NCBI GenBank assembly: GCA_945882915.1 | Contig: CAMCWV010000003.1 | Span: forward strand, 1-64,000 | Source of the DNA: Waddlia chondrophila WSU 86-1044 | GTDB lineage: Bacteria > Chlamydiota > Chlamydiia > Chlamydiales > CAMCWV01 | DNA: 64,000 nt | Direction: 5' to 3' | Shown: one piece after another, positions 26,169 to 35,076 of the stretch | Layout of the letters: every line of letters starts with the position of its first letter | How positions within the stretch are numbered: position 1 is the first letter of the stretch | Position numbers and translations under genes: made by a program | Notes under the pieces: generated by a model | Databases searched by the model: none | Told to the model about the DNA's origin: nothing | What the model saw: only the letters and a program-made list of their open reading frames with translations

Positions 26169-27983
26169 CTAGCGTATAGGGATGCCGAGCTCGTTCTCGT
26201 ACTTCTTGAGCATTCCATCAGCTAAGCTATCCCAAGTTGTAAAAAAGCTCACATGATCCATCTTGCAATAACCGCTACTAAACCCCTTTAAAGAAGAGGG
26301 CATTTTTTTGTTATTCGTTTGAAGCTGATTGGTAATCAAATCAGTCATTTTCGCGCCAAGAAGGCATGGGAATGACATCTGCAGGAAAACTCTACCAGAA
26401 CCGGCCCCATCCTCATGGCATTTAATCCCTCCATAAGGCTGCTCCTTTGTGGGAATAAGAAAGGCCTTCAAAGCGTTCTTGACCTCATTCTTCACTAGCC
26501 CATTAACCGATATTCTATTACTTGTCGAAAGGTTACTGCCAACTGGGGGCTTTCTCGGTGAAGAGGAGTTTTTAAACGAAGGCAAGCTTTGCGCTTTCGT
26601 TGCAGCAAGAACAATTGAAGCAATTGCCTCTTTTAATGGCTCGACAAGGCCACTGGCCCGTTCTAACAATACCCGTTCTGAAAGGCATTTTTCTCTTTCC
26701 TTTTTCGTGTATTGCACAAACGGCAGCTCCTTGCCATCTTTTAAGCGCAATTTCAAGTCATCAAGAACATGTAAGCTATCGTCTGATGCCAGATTAAACT
26801 CAACTAAAACTAAAGGATATCCTGTCTTAATTTCTCTTATTTGATGCCCTTGCTCTTTTACACGAACAAGAATTGATGAAAAGAAACTCTTGTTATTATA
26901 AATAAAACGTCCGATGAGGCGCACTAAATTCTGGCTCACAACTTGTTCATTCATCGTAATAAACGGGTTATCGATCGCACTATTCAAACAAACAAGTAGT
27001 GTTTTAAAATCAAAAGGATAAAATCCCGATGGTTTTTGAGTCGTCTTAACAACGTTAGTGCTCAACACACTTGCTCCATAAACAGCTTGATACGAACCTG
27101 AGCTATTGACTATCTGAGGCTCTTCCATATAGACGCTATCAATTTGAATCCCTTTATATTTGACGACAAAATAATTCAAATCTGAAGGGGCCAAATGGAA
27201 ACCAACCAATCCCCCTTTTTCGTATTGAGGGGCAGTCAAATGACCTAGATCAATTAGGTGAATTTTCTTAATTTCTTTTTCAAAAGCTTCATATTGCGAA
27301 TGGCTCCTAAAGCGGTAAAGTTCAGCATTTGCCTTGAGGACATCATGCAATAGATTCAAAACGCCTTTTTTATCAAGCTCACATAGAAATGGGGCTTTTT
27401 GATCGATAAGAATACGACCTCTCATCATCTTTAGCGTGCTTAGAGCTTCCTCATCCTCCATCTCCTTTGTAATAATTTCTAAAACGCGAGGGTAGTCACT
27501 TGCGCTCTGTCTATCAATAACATCAGAAACTAGATTGTGATTTTTTGCATATAAAGACGGAGAGTATCTCCCTGTTTGAGTAGTCGCTGGTCTTTTTGAT
27601 GGCTGCGGAAGATTAGTAAAATCTAACTTTCTGGAAGAAGAATTCTGAGGAGCTGGCTTTCCAAGAACCTGGTTCCTTGCATTGAGGACTGCGCTCGAAG
27701 TTGTGAATAGATGGGAGGGGGCGGTTTGTTGCGAGCGCGCTTGTAAGCGCTTTGATGAATGCGCAGGCGCTGGTAAAAAAGAGCCAGCAGCCGCTCCTAC
27801 TTGCGACACCATTAAGCCTCCTGCCAGATCTTCGGGTCGAAAAACATTTAGACTTCGTCCATTTATAGATGAAGAACCGCCGAAAGCGCCGCTTGTAGGA
27901 GAAGCGCTGCCCGCTCTGCTAGCGCCCTTTGATTCTATAAATAGTGGATGATTTGAAGAAACAGGCGACAATCTACCCATCAT
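26169..27983 (-). CDS. Unrecognised 604-residue protein, possible secreted effector
   Basis: No known domain recognised. Residues 1 to about 150 are low-complexity, rich in Ser, Ala, Gly, Pro and Gln, with no signal peptide; residues 150-430 and 500-604 look globular and mixed alpha/beta (e.g. KKIHLIDLGHLTAPQYEKGG, YPLVLVEFNLASDD). No membrane segments. This architecture, a disordered Ser-rich N-terminus on an orphan protein, is common in type III secretion substrates of chlamydiae, but that is inference. The gene stands alone, convergent with the carboxypeptidase. Confidence 0.75.
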   Translation of the reverse strand: MMGRLSPVSSNHPLFIESKGASRAGSASPTSGAFGGSSSINGRSLNVFRPEDLAGGLMVSQVGAAAGSFLPAPAHSSKRLQARSQQTAPSHLFTTSSAVLNARNQVLGKPAPQNSSSRKLDFTNLPQPSKRPATTQTGRYSPSLYAKNHNLVSDVIDRQSASDYPRVLEIITKEMEDEEALSTLKMMRGRILIDQKAPFLCELDKKGVLNLLHDVLKANAELYRFRSHSQYEAFEKEIKKIHLIDLGHLTAPQYEKGGLVGFHLAPSDLNYFVVKYKGIQIDSVYMEEPQIVNSSGSYQAVYGASVLSTNVVKTTQKPSGFYPFDFKTLLVCLNSAIDNPFITMNEQVVSQNLVRLIGRFIYNNKSFFSSILVRVKEQGHQIREIKTGYPLVLVEFNLASDDSLHVLDDLKLRLKDGKELPFVQYTKKEREKCLSERVLLERASGLVEPLKEAIASIVLAATKAQSLPSFKNSSSPRKPPVGSNLSTSNRISVNGLVKNEVKNALKAFLIPTKEQPYGGIKCHEDGAGSGRVFLQMSFPCLLGAKMTDLITNQLQTNNKKMPSSLKGFSSGYCKMDHVSFFTTWDSLADGMLKKYENELGIPIR

Positions 27984-28115
27984 TAAAAATTTCTCTTTAG
28001 TTTGTTTTTTAAGTAATTAAAGTGAATAATATACTAAACTCGTAAATAAAACAACAAGTCAAAACAATTAGCTTGTCTTTATAGTCGATGAAATCTCAAA
28101 TGACAGGCTCAGTCA

Positions 28116-28244
28116 GCGCCAAAGCTCGCGGGATTAAACGATCGCAAGTGCCTTAGTATTACAAATACAAAGGGCACTTGCGATCGTGGAAATTCGGCGC
28201 TTTCGCGCCGCACACCCGCAATTTCAATATGGACAGACCACTAG
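28116..28244. repeat. Element A variant, copy A8 (both outer arms missing)
   Basis: Contains GCGCCAAAGCTCGCGGG, the inner GATCGCAAGTGCC...GGCACTTGCGATCG hairpin and then GTGGAAATTCGGCGCTTTCGC with a GGACAGACCACTAG tail. It shares its right half with copy A3 at 13083-13256. It ends nine bases from the metG stop. Confidence 0.75.
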
Positions 28245-28252
28245 ATTTGGGC

Positions 28253-30340
28253 TTATTTAACGACACTTCCTGGGGGGAGGCTGTTAATGGAAAGCACTTC
28301 AAGTAAAGCTCCGCTGCTGCCAGCAAGAACCATTCCCTGGCTTTCAACGCCCATAAGCTTGGCGGGTTGAAGGTTGGCAACAACAACCACCTTTTTGCCA
28401 ATTAACTGTTCAGCCTTATAATGCCGTCCAATTCCTGCGACAATGGTCCGCTTTTCGTTTCCAAGATCAACCTTTAGACACATCAGCTTTTTGCTCTTAG
28501 GAACAGGCGCTGCCTCTAAGATTTGCGCCACGCGCAAATCTAACGCCATCACGGCATCAATTGAAATTGGCTCTCTGAAAGGAACTACCTCTGCAACGGC
28601 AATAGGCGCGGGTGTTTGTTCTAGCATTTGTGTCGTTTGGGCCATAGTATGTAGTTTGGCAATTTCTGCTGCAATTTGTAGATCTTCGATTTTTTGGAAT
28701 AAGATTCCTGGCTTGGGGAGTGCCTGCCCAAAAGGAACAGCGTGGGCTACGACGCTACCCCAAGAGAGCTTTTCAAGCTGCGCCGTCTCAGGAATAATTG
28801 GTGAATAGCCAAGTAAGAGCCACACCTTCTGTGCCGTCTCAGGAATAATTGGTGAGGAGATGAGCGCTAGGCACTTCAAGCACTCAATACAACAAGCAAT
28901 CGTTGTTACCATATCGCCGCGTGTTTCAGGGCTCTTAGCTGTTTGCCAAGGCTTCTTAGCATCAAAATAGATGTTACCAAGCTGCGCAAGCTCCATCACC
29001 AACTGACTTGCACGCCTTAGTTTAAAGCCCTCAAAACAACCAGCCGCTTCATCTACAAGAAGGCGTATTTCTTTTAGGAAGGTCTTGTCAATCTCTTGAA
29101 GAGTGTCCAGAGTAGGCACCTTCCCCTCACAATGCATCTGAGCAAATACAAGAGATCTATTCACAAGATTGCCATACTTACCAAGCAGCTCTGAGTTACA
29201 GCGCATCTGGAAGTCTTTCCATGTAAACTCTGAATCAGCACTCTCTGGAGCATTTGCTGCGATAGTATAGCGAATCTGATCGACTGTGTAACGAGCAAAA
29301 AAATCATCAAGGTCGATGTACCACCCTTCTGACTTGCTAAACTGTCTTCCTTCAAGATTGTAAAACTCATTAGCTGGAAGCTCGTCAACAAGCTTGTAAG
29401 GTTGATTCTGCCCCATAGTCATTGCTGGGAAGATCACCGCATGAAAGGGGATGTTGTCTTTGCCAATAAAGTTAACAAGCTTGGTTCTAGGATCGCACCA
29501 GTAGTCCTTCCAAGTATCTGGCGCCCCCTTTAGCCTAGCCCATTCCATGCTCGCAGAAATATACCCAATCGGCGCATCAAACCAAACATAGAGAACCTTT
29601 CCACTCGCATCTTTAAGAGGAACAGGAATCCCCCAGTCAAGATCACGCGTGATCCCTCGTGGACGAAGGTTCTCAATGTAGTGCTGAGCAAATTTTAAGA
29701 CGTTAGGTTTCCAGTTCTTTTGAGATATCCACTCCGTTAACTTTTCTTTAAACTTATCAAGTAGCAAAAACCAATGCTCGGTTGATTTAAGAACAAGATG
29801 CGCTCCACTCGTCTTAGCGCGTGGATGTTTGAGCTCTGTTGCATCATAACTTGCGCCGCACTTTGTGCACTCATCGCCGCGTGCATCTTCATAACTACAC
29901 TTGGGGCATGTTCCAACAACATAGCGGTCTGCAAAAAAGCGTTTGTCTGTTTCTGAATACAGCTGCTTTGTTTCTTGTTTTTCAATAAAACCATTAGCCA
30001 AAAGATCTTTAAAATACTGATGGACTGGTGCTTCGTGATCTTTACAAGTCGTCCGAGAAAAGTGATCAAATGACAAACGAAGCTTTTTGAAAAGCCTCCG
30101 GTTCACCTCATGGAAGATATCAACGTGATCTCTAGGAGACCTTCCGGCTGTCTCTGCTGTTAAAGTAATCGCCACGCCGTATTCATCGGAACCGCAAACA
30201 TAAAAAACATCATCCCCACAAAGGCGTTTAAACCGTGCGTAACAATCAGCCGGCAAATAAGCTCCTGCAATATGACCAAAATGCAATGGACCATTTGCGT
30301 AAGGGAGCGCTGAAGTAATGAGTGTCTTTTGTTTTTCCAT
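28253..30340 (-). CDS. metG: Methionyl-tRNA synthetase
   Basis: Charges tRNA-Met. 695 residues from ATG 30340. Class I signature PLHFGHIAG near the N-terminus, zinc knuckle CPKCSYEDARGDECTKCG, FSKSEG (KMSKS loop) and a C-terminal Trbp111/EMAP-like tRNA-binding domain (DLRVAQILEAAPVPKSKKL onward) as in long MetRS forms. The frame is open upstream to 30457, but those 39 residues are encoded by element A copy A9, so the start is placed at MEKQKTLITSALPYANG. The anticodon domain contains a 17-residue in-frame tandem duplication (SPIIPETAQKVWLLLGY followed by SPIIPETAQ again, at about 28782-28855). Confidence 0.95.
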   Translation of the reverse strand: MEKQKTLITSALPYANGPLHFGHIAGAYLPADCYARFKRLCGDDVFYVCGSDEYGVAITLTAETAGRSPRDHVDIFHEVNRRLFKKLRLSFDHFSRTTCKDHEAPVHQYFKDLLANGFIEKQETKQLYSETDKRFFADRYVVGTCPKCSYEDARGDECTKCGASYDATELKHPRAKTSGAHLVLKSTEHWFLLLDKFKEKLTEWISQKNWKPNVLKFAQHYIENLRPRGITRDLDWGIPVPLKDASGKVLYVWFDAPIGYISASMEWARLKGAPDTWKDYWCDPRTKLVNFIGKDNIPFHAVIFPAMTMGQNQPYKLVDELPANEFYNLEGRQFSKSEGWYIDLDDFFARYTVDQIRYTIAANAPESADSEFTWKDFQMRCNSELLGKYGNLVNRSLVFAQMHCEGKVPTLDTLQEIDKTFLKEIRLLVDEAAGCFEGFKLRRASQLVMELAQLGNIYFDAKKPWQTAKSPETRGDMVTTIACCIECLKCLALISSPIIPETAQKVWLLLGYSPIIPETAQLEKLSWGSVVAHAVPFGQALPKPGILFQKIEDLQIAAEIAKLHTMAQTTQMLEQTPAPIAVAEVVPFREPISIDAVMALDLRVAQILEAAPVPKSKKLMCLKVDLGNEKRTIVAGIGRHYKAEQLIGKKVVVVANLQPAKLMGVESQGMVLAGSSGALLEVLSINSLPPGSVVK
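28782..28855. repeat. 51-bp tandem duplication inside metG
   Basis: GCCGTCTCAGGAATAATTGG begins at 28782 and again at 28833, a period of 51 bases, giving two SPIIPETAQ blocks in the protein. Confidence 0.93.
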
Positions 30341-30378
30341 CCTAAATATCCTAATTTGCTCGTTCTTACTGCAACTGC

Positions 30379-30543
30379 TATACTCCTCGTAGCTGAAAAT
30401 GGGAACTTGGACGGCGCCAAAGCCCCGGGGCTGAACGATCGCAAGTGCCCTTTGCATTTCTAATACTAAGGCACTTACGATCGTTCAGCCGCGGGAGCTT
30501 TCGCGCTAGTCCAAATTCCCGTTTTCAACTACGAGGAGTATAT
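30379..30543. repeat. Element A, copy A9 (full length)
   Basis: Complete 165-bp form: left arm with CGTAG, GGCGCCAAAGCCCC module, inner GATCGCAAGTGCC/GGCACTTACGATC hairpin, GCGGGAGCTTTCGCGCTAG module, right arm with CTACGAG. It lies between metG and the 200-residue gene, touching the stop of the latter. Confidence 0.95.
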
Positions 30544-30544
30544 T

Positions 30545-31147
30545 TTAACTCATGACGGGCTTTTGGACAACGATCACTTCTAAATCTGTTCCCGGAACGC
30601 ACTTCCAACCCACAAGCACATTGCTACGAAGGTCAACATATAACGGCCCAGGCTTAGTAGCTATGTAGGGGGGTTCTATCTCTTCAGGACGCGGTTTAGG
30701 GCATGAAAACTCAATCTGGAACCCTTCCAAATCATGATGCTGCAAACGAACATATACCTTCTGCTCCGCTGTCAAACTACCCCAAGAAACCAGACTCCCC
30801 TTCCAGTACTTTTTCAGAAAGGATTTGCCTACAATAATCGTTTTTGAAGGGGTGACGACATTAGAAAAAATCCGCCCTGTTTCTCGGCAGACAGCGGCTC
30901 TATTAACATTAAAATGGAGGTTGTCAAACCCTTGAGTTAAAACATAGAGCTGGAGCTTTTCTGCTGCTGCGTAGGTAAGCTCGCCACAAAGGCGAAGCGG
31001 CCGCTTATTATAAGGGCTGCGTGAGCTGCCCGGGCGATGCGTTATACGCCAACCTGCCCAAAAAAAAGAGAATAGCGCCCCTAAAAGGAGCACTATTCCC
31101 AAAATAAACAAAACTTCTGCAGAGTCTCCTACTAAAGCATCATTCAT
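30545..31147 (-). CDS. Membrane-anchored protein of unknown function
   Basis: 200 residues. One membrane segment at about residues 10-32 (VLFILGIVLLLGALFSFFW), then a soluble domain of about 165 residues with no motif I recognise (e.g. NVNRAAVCRETGRIFSNVV, VYVRLQHHDLEGF). Located between metG and the gmk cluster, where C. trachomatis (from memory) has only one small gene. Single-pass topology suggests an inner-membrane or periplasm-facing role. Confidence 0.75.
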   Translation of the reverse strand: MNDALVGDSAEVLFILGIVLLLGALFSFFWAGWRITHRPGSSRSPYNKRPLRLCGELTYAAAEKLQLYVLTQGFDNLHFNVNRAAVCRETGRIFSNVVTPSKTIIVGKSFLKKYWKGSLVSWGSLTAEQKVYVRLQHHDLEGFQIEFSCPKPRPEEIEPPYIATKPGPLYVDLRSNVLVGWKCVPGTDLEVIVVQKPVMS

Positions 31148-31183
31148 GCTGCTGTCTTTTCACTAATTTTTCTTTTCGAGTTT

Positions 31184-31525
31184 TTATTTCAAAGAATGTT
31201 TTGAAATGCCTGACGAGCCGACCTGCTCGCTTTTCACAATCGCCTGAAGATCGTGGTAGATATCTGTCTGTGCTGTCTCTGCAGTATCGTCAGTAGAGGA
31301 ATTTTTAATGTCTTCACACTTGTCTAACCCCAAACGCATTTCCATCAAAGTTTGGTAAGCGCAATTCTGTATTGAAGTAGCCGCACTGGTAGCTACTCCT
31401 GAATGGATCTTGCGTCTGGCTAACTTGATCGCATGGCTGACGAAGTCAAATGTGTTAACCGTTTTATTTCCGTTATCATGACATTTGAGAAGTTGCTCAT
31501 TAGTTAGGTGATCCTGTGTTTTCAT
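31184..31525 (-). CDS. Small conserved protein downstream of gmk (position of rpoZ)
   Basis: 113 residues, soluble and helical. LTNEQLLKCHDNGN... and FDFVSHAIKLARRKIHSG resemble, from memory, the small protein CT031 that follows gmk in C. trachomatis. In many bacteria the gene after gmk is rpoZ, the RNA polymerase omega subunit, and the helical N-terminal part would be compatible, but no decisive omega motif is visible. Ser/Thr/Asp-rich C-terminus. Confidence 0.75.
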   Translation of the reverse strand: MKTQDHLTNEQLLKCHDNGNKTVNTFDFVSHAIKLARRKIHSGVATSAATSIQNCAYQTLMEMRLGLDKCEDIKNSSTDDTAETAQTDIYHDLQAIVKSEQVGSSGISKHSLK

Positions 31526-31551
31526 GCGTACGTAGCCCTCTTTATTTACGG

Positions 31552-32169
31552 TTATTTTCTCACCCGATGTTCTTCAGCAATAAAAACGCTTTTGAACACC
31601 TGGTATGTAGCATCTAAATTCTCATTAATGATGTGATAATCGTACTCTTGAATGCACGCCATCTCTTTAGCTGCATTTGCAAGGCGTATTTGTATTAACT
31701 CTGCGGTTTCAGCTCCCCTTCCTTCCAGCCGTCTACGAAGCTCCTTAAAAGAAGGGGGGCTCACAAAAATAGTTACTGCAGGGCATTTATTTTTAACCTG
31801 CAAAGCTCCTTGTGTATCTATTACCAAAACGACGTGCTTTCCCTCTTTAAGCAGGCTTTCTACTTCACGTTTGTCTGTGCCATAAGAGTGGCCAAAGACT
31901 TTAGCAGATTCAAGGAATTCTCCTCGAGATGCCCTGGCGTCAAATTCTTCAGGAGTCACAAAACGATAGTGCATCCCTGTTGTTTCTTTTGAACGCGGCT
32001 GGCGTGTCGTGTATGAAACGCTTTGAACAACGTCAGGAAATTCTTTGGTTAGCTTTCGGACCAAGGTTGTTTTGCCCGTTCCTGCCGGAGCACTCACAAC
32101 AAATATCAAACCCTTAGGAAAGTTCCCCAATAGTTTAATTGGCAACTCATTTGGCTCGCTATTCGACAT
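31552..32169 (-). CDS. gmk: Guanylate kinase
   Basis: Phosphorylates GMP to GDP. P-loop SAPAGTGKTTLVRKL, the GMP-binding SYTTRQPRSKETTGMHYRFV and the lid region GRGAETAELIQIRL are present. The frame is open 29 codons further upstream, but those overlap yicC; the start MSNSEPNELP at 32169 overlaps the yicC stop by 11 bases and gives 205 residues, the normal size. Part of yicC-gmk-small protein, as in many bacteria. Confidence 0.95.
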   Translation of the reverse strand: MSNSEPNELPIKLLGNFPKGLIFVVSAPAGTGKTTLVRKLTKEFPDVVQSVSYTTRQPRSKETTGMHYRFVTPEEFDARASRGEFLESAKVFGHSYGTDKREVESLLKEGKHVVLVIDTQGALQVKNKCPAVTIFVSPPSFKELRRRLEGRGAETAELIQIRLANAAKEMACIQEYDYHIINENLDATYQVFKSVFIAEEHRVRK

Positions 32170-33046
32170 TCTGTATTTGCTCTCGGATTCGTTCCAGCTC
32201 TGTTTTTGCTTCGACAACCAAACGAGCGATTTCAACTTCAGAAGACTTCGAACCAATCGTGTTTGCTTCGCGATTGATCTCTTGAATCAAAAAGTCCACT
32301 TTTTTACCAACTGTGGTCTCTTGACCTCTTAGAACCTCTTCTAACTGATCTAAATGCGAAAAAAACCGAGTCACCTCTTCACTAATATCAACTCGCTCAG
32401 AGTAAATGGCGACCTCTCTGAGCATTCTTTCTTCATGATCCATTGCAGTTGGCACCAGCTCTTGCAGCCTAGCCAAAAGCTTTTGTCTGTACTTTTCTGG
32501 CGTATGAATACACTTTTCACTTACAAGGCGTATGTAAGAGCGGAGTTTTTCTAAGCGGCTCAGGATATCTTCCTGAAGAGTTGCACCTTCCTTTACTTTC
32601 ATTGCCACGAACTGCTGAAGAGCATCTGAAATGACATATCGGAGGCTTTTGCGGTAAAGATCCTCTTGAACAAGATCTTGCTGAAACGTCAAGAGATTTT
32701 CCTGCCCAACATACAATGTAAGGTCTGCAGCCTGGGCCAGCGGCGCCCCCACTTCCGAAGCGATCCCTTCCCAAGCCTTCTTTAGCTGCCTAACCAAAAG
32801 AAGGTTAGGTGTTACCTTAATAGGCCCTTCTTCTTTAAAGGAGACCGAAATATCTACGCTTACCTGCCCTCTTCCGATTTGAGCCGTCACCCATTTTTTG
32901 ATATCTGTATCAAAAATATTGAATTCACGGGGCAAATTAACAACAACTTCAAGATGGCGACGGTTCAACGAAGAAATTTGAACTACAATTCGACCAAATG
33001 AAGAGTCCTTGCTTGCCCTTGCGTAGGCTGTCATGCTTCTAAGCAT
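32159..33046 (-). CDS. yicC: YicC-family endoribonuclease
   Basis: YicC proteins are stress-related endoribonucleases that have been linked to sRNA turnover. 295 residues with the conserved start MLRSMTAYAR and the family end QEINREANTIGSKSSEVEIARLVVEAKTELERIREQIQNVE. Directly upstream of gmk with an 11-base overlap, a pairing also seen in other bacteria. Confidence 0.93.
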   Translation of the reverse strand: MLRSMTAYARASKDSSFGRIVVQISSLNRRHLEVVVNLPREFNIFDTDIKKWVTAQIGRGQVSVDISVSFKEEGPIKVTPNLLLVRQLKKAWEGIASEVGAPLAQAADLTLYVGQENLLTFQQDLVQEDLYRKSLRYVISDALQQFVAMKVKEGATLQEDILSRLEKLRSYIRLVSEKCIHTPEKYRQKLLARLQELVPTAMDHEERMLREVAIYSERVDISEEVTRFFSHLDQLEEVLRGQETTVGKKVDFLIQEINREANTIGSKSSEVEIARLVVEAKTELERIREQIQNVE

Positions 33047-33147
33047 AGAATCCTAATTAAAAAAACACCAGCGTAGCAATCACCCGGTGCAAATGTCAAG
33101 AAATGCTATTTAAGATTAAATATGCAGTTTTTTTTACTGATCAACGG

Positions 33148-33173
33148 CTATATACTCCTCTTAGCTGAAAACA
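33148..33173. repeat. Element A half-site, copy A10
   Basis: Left arm only, TATATACTCCTCTTAGCTGA, with no partner downstream. Confidence 0.75.
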
Positions 33174-33483
33174 GGAGAATCCAGCATGATAACAATCCCG
33201 CCATCAGTGCTTTTATTTTTAATGGAAATAGACGTTGCATCATCTGCGATAGTTTCCAAAAGTTACAATTTATTGCTTTTTAAAATAACAAAACAACTTA
33301 AGCTATAAAGCTTAACCTCTACAGGTTTTTTGTAGTAGCAAAAGATTGTATAAAGGGAGGAACAAGTGGCGAATTCATGGGAATGTAGGGTGGATTTCCA
33401 GCAGTTCCCACTAAATATTTTTCGCGCAGATCGAGCGTAATTTTGGGCATGGAGAAAAACGGCTTCATACCCTTCTTGCCACG

Positions 33484-33880
33484 AGGCGTGAGAGAACGTG
33501 AGAGAAAAACAAGAGAAAAGAGGTGAGATATACTCCGCTTAGCTGAAAACGGGAATTTGGGCTAGCGCGAAAGCTCCCGCTCCCTTAGCGTTTGCCCAAA
33601 TTCCCATTTTCAGCTAAGCGGAGTATATATTGACCAGGGGTTGCATGTCTTCGGGCTAACGCCCTCGCATTACGCTGTACTAGGTCCAAGTGTCCCTCTG
33701 GGACATAATTTAAAATTTAGGGCGCGAAAGTGTTCAGACTGCTTAAAAATTTCTTTATGCGATTGCCCCGCCAAAACACCCCTCTGTGAGCGTCAAACCT
33801 TTCTTGATAACATCGCCCTATCTCTGAGGAGTTAAAAAATAAACTTTTTGCGGGAGCTGCTGTGGATTTCTGGTCCGTAT
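33484..33880. repeat. Repeat family E, fragmented copy E2
   Basis: Two segments of family E (about 33484-33513 and 33761-33880) on either side of element A copy A11. The second matches the complement of 1430-1560, including the GCGTCAAACCTTTCTTGATAA and GGGAGCTGCTG segments. The order differs from E1, suggesting rearrangement. Confidence 0.65.
33528..33629. repeat. Element A, copy A11
   Basis: Arms of the GCTTAG / CTAAGC sub-type (TACTCCGCTTAGCTGAAAA), inner TTTGGGCTAGCGCGAAAGC module on the left and CGTTTGCCCAAA on the right. Confidence 0.95.
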
Positions 33881-33956
33881 TGACAAAAAGTTTTTTTTGA
33901 TTAGAGTTGAGGATATTTTCTATTCAGACCGATGACACGGAGGAAGAAAAGCTGCT

Positions 33957-34349
33957 ATGAGCATTTTAGAAAAAAAAGAAGCTGAATTCAAGCAAATAAA
34001 AACGGCTGCCACCAGTCGTAACAACACCGCTGTAGCCTACGAAATAAACGTGGGAATGGGCAGAAAAATCGCAAGAGGACAATCTTTTCAGTTCCGCTCT
34101 GCCTTTATTCCGACAAGCGCAACCATCGCCCCAGACGGAAGCTTTGAACGCCTTCCTATTCGCTCTCTTCGAGAGCTTAAAGACTCCTTGCATAAACAGA
34201 TCGAACATGTCTTTGCCTCTGTCAAAGAGCAGGTGGACCATCAAGAGGTTTTAAGCAAGGGGTTTGCCGAAGCCATCCACAACACCTACGACAGCATCTC
34301 TCATGGTGTCAATCAGCTCGGCTCCTACCTCAACCAAGACCAAGCCTAA
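33957..34349 (+). CDS. Small unrecognised protein
   Basis: 130 residues, soluble, basic N-terminal half and helical C-terminal half (LKDSLHKQIEHVFASVKEQVDHQ, possible coiled coil at residues 72-105). No domain recognised. GGAGGAAG lies about a dozen bases upstream of the ATG, which supports translation. It is the only plus-strand gene in a long minus-strand block and is surrounded by repeats, so it may be lineage specific. Confidence 0.6.
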   Translation: MSILEKKEAEFKQIKTAATSRNNTAVAYEINVGMGRKIARGQSFQFRSAFIPTSATIAPDGSFERLPIRSLRELKDSLHKQIEHVFASVKEQVDHQEVLSKGFAEAIHNTYDSISHGVNQLGSYLNQDQA

Positions 34350-34373
34350 CGAAGTTCTAATGCAGACATGACT

Positions 34374-34494
34374 AAGCCCCGGAGTTGAACTATCGCAAGT
34401 GCCTTTGTATTAGAAATACAAAGGGCACTTGCGATCGTTCAGCCCCGAGGCTTTGGCGCCGTCCAAGTCCCCATCTTCAGCTAAGCGGAGTATG
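34374..34494. repeat. Element A, copy A12 (left arm missing)
   Basis: Inner hairpin TCGCAAGTGCC...GGCACTTGCGATCG and right half with GGCTTTGGCGCCGTCCAAG and CAGCTAAGCGGAGTATG. The right end lies two bases from the rplS stop codon. Confidence 0.9.
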
Positions 34495-34496
34495 TC

Positions 34497-34964
34497 TTAA
34501 ACAGCCAGTTCTGCGCTTTCTGCTTGAGCTGCAAGAGCGTTGTTTTTAGAAGCAATGCGGCGAGAACCGACACGCTCTTCAAGCTTTGCTTTTTTAGCTG
34601 AAAGCCCGCTCAAGTAGTACAACTTGCTACGGCGAACGTTTGCAGATTTAACCACTTCAATCTTAGCGATTCTAGGGCTGTGCAAGAGAAATACACGCTC
34701 CACGCCTTCGCCTGAAGTGACTTTGCGAACAGAAAACGTTGCTGATGTACCACCTATCTTACCCTTACGAGCAATTACAACGCCTTCAAATATCTGAATA
34801 CGTTCTTTTTCTGTTTTTTCTTTTGCTTTGCCTTTGGCCTTTTCTGAAACCATCGACTCAACAATTTTTACGTGAACACGTATTGTGTCCCCAATAGAAA
34901 AATCAGGGCGATCTGTTCTCAGTTGTCCCGCTTCAACCAGTTCAATAACTTTATCTTGGCTCAT
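34497..34964 (-). CDS. rplS: Ribosomal protein bL19
   Basis: Large-subunit protein at the 30S-50S interface. The core ([66 protein letters not shown]) is typical. 155 residues, longer than the usual 115-120, because of a Lys/Glu-rich insert ([15 protein letters not shown]) after strand 2 and an Ala-rich tail; chlamydial L19 proteins tend to carry an extension. The ATG has AGGAGAG upstream. Follows trmD in the conserved rpsP-trmD-rplS order. Confidence 0.96.
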   Translation of the reverse strand: MSQDKVIELVEAGQLRTDRPDFSIGDTIRVHVKIVESMVSEKAKGKAKEKTEKERIQIFEGVVIARKGKIGGTSATFSVRKVTSGEGVERVFLLHSPRIAKIEVVKSANVRRSKLYYLSGLSAKKAKLEERVGSRRIASKNNALAAQAESAELAV

Positions 34965-35001
34965 GACTCTTCTCTCCTGTAATTCACTTTATCTATATTT
35001 A

Positions 35002-35076
35002 TATATACTCCTCTTAGCTGAAAATGGGAACTTGGACGGCGCCAAAGCCCCGTTTTCAGCTAAGAGGAGTATATAA
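35002..35076. repeat. Element A, copy A13 (short form)
   Basis: Arms of the CTTAG sub-type around GGAACTTGGACGGCGCCAAAG. It lies between trmD and rplS and contains the last codons and the TGA of trmD. Confidence 0.95.

Larger units (their letters stand above)
33047..33956. other. 910-bp gene-free repeat region
   Basis: No credible gene. Contents in order: an element A half-site (33148-33173), a short stretch without recognisable features, family E fragments (GAGGCGTGAGAGAACG at about 33484), a complete element A (33528-33629), then a second piece of family E in reverse order (33761-33880). In C. trachomatis rnhB lies between rplS and gmk (from memory); no rnhB is seen here, and this gap is where it would be. 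Confidence 0.6.

Noticed and set aside
30341-30457. N-terminal 39-residue extension of MetG
   Set aside because: Those codons lie in and beside element A copy A9, and the conserved enzyme begins at the ATG at 30340.
33641-33835. 64-codon frame in the rplS-gmk gap
   Set aside because: It is made largely of family E repeat sequence and has no domain or good ribosome site.
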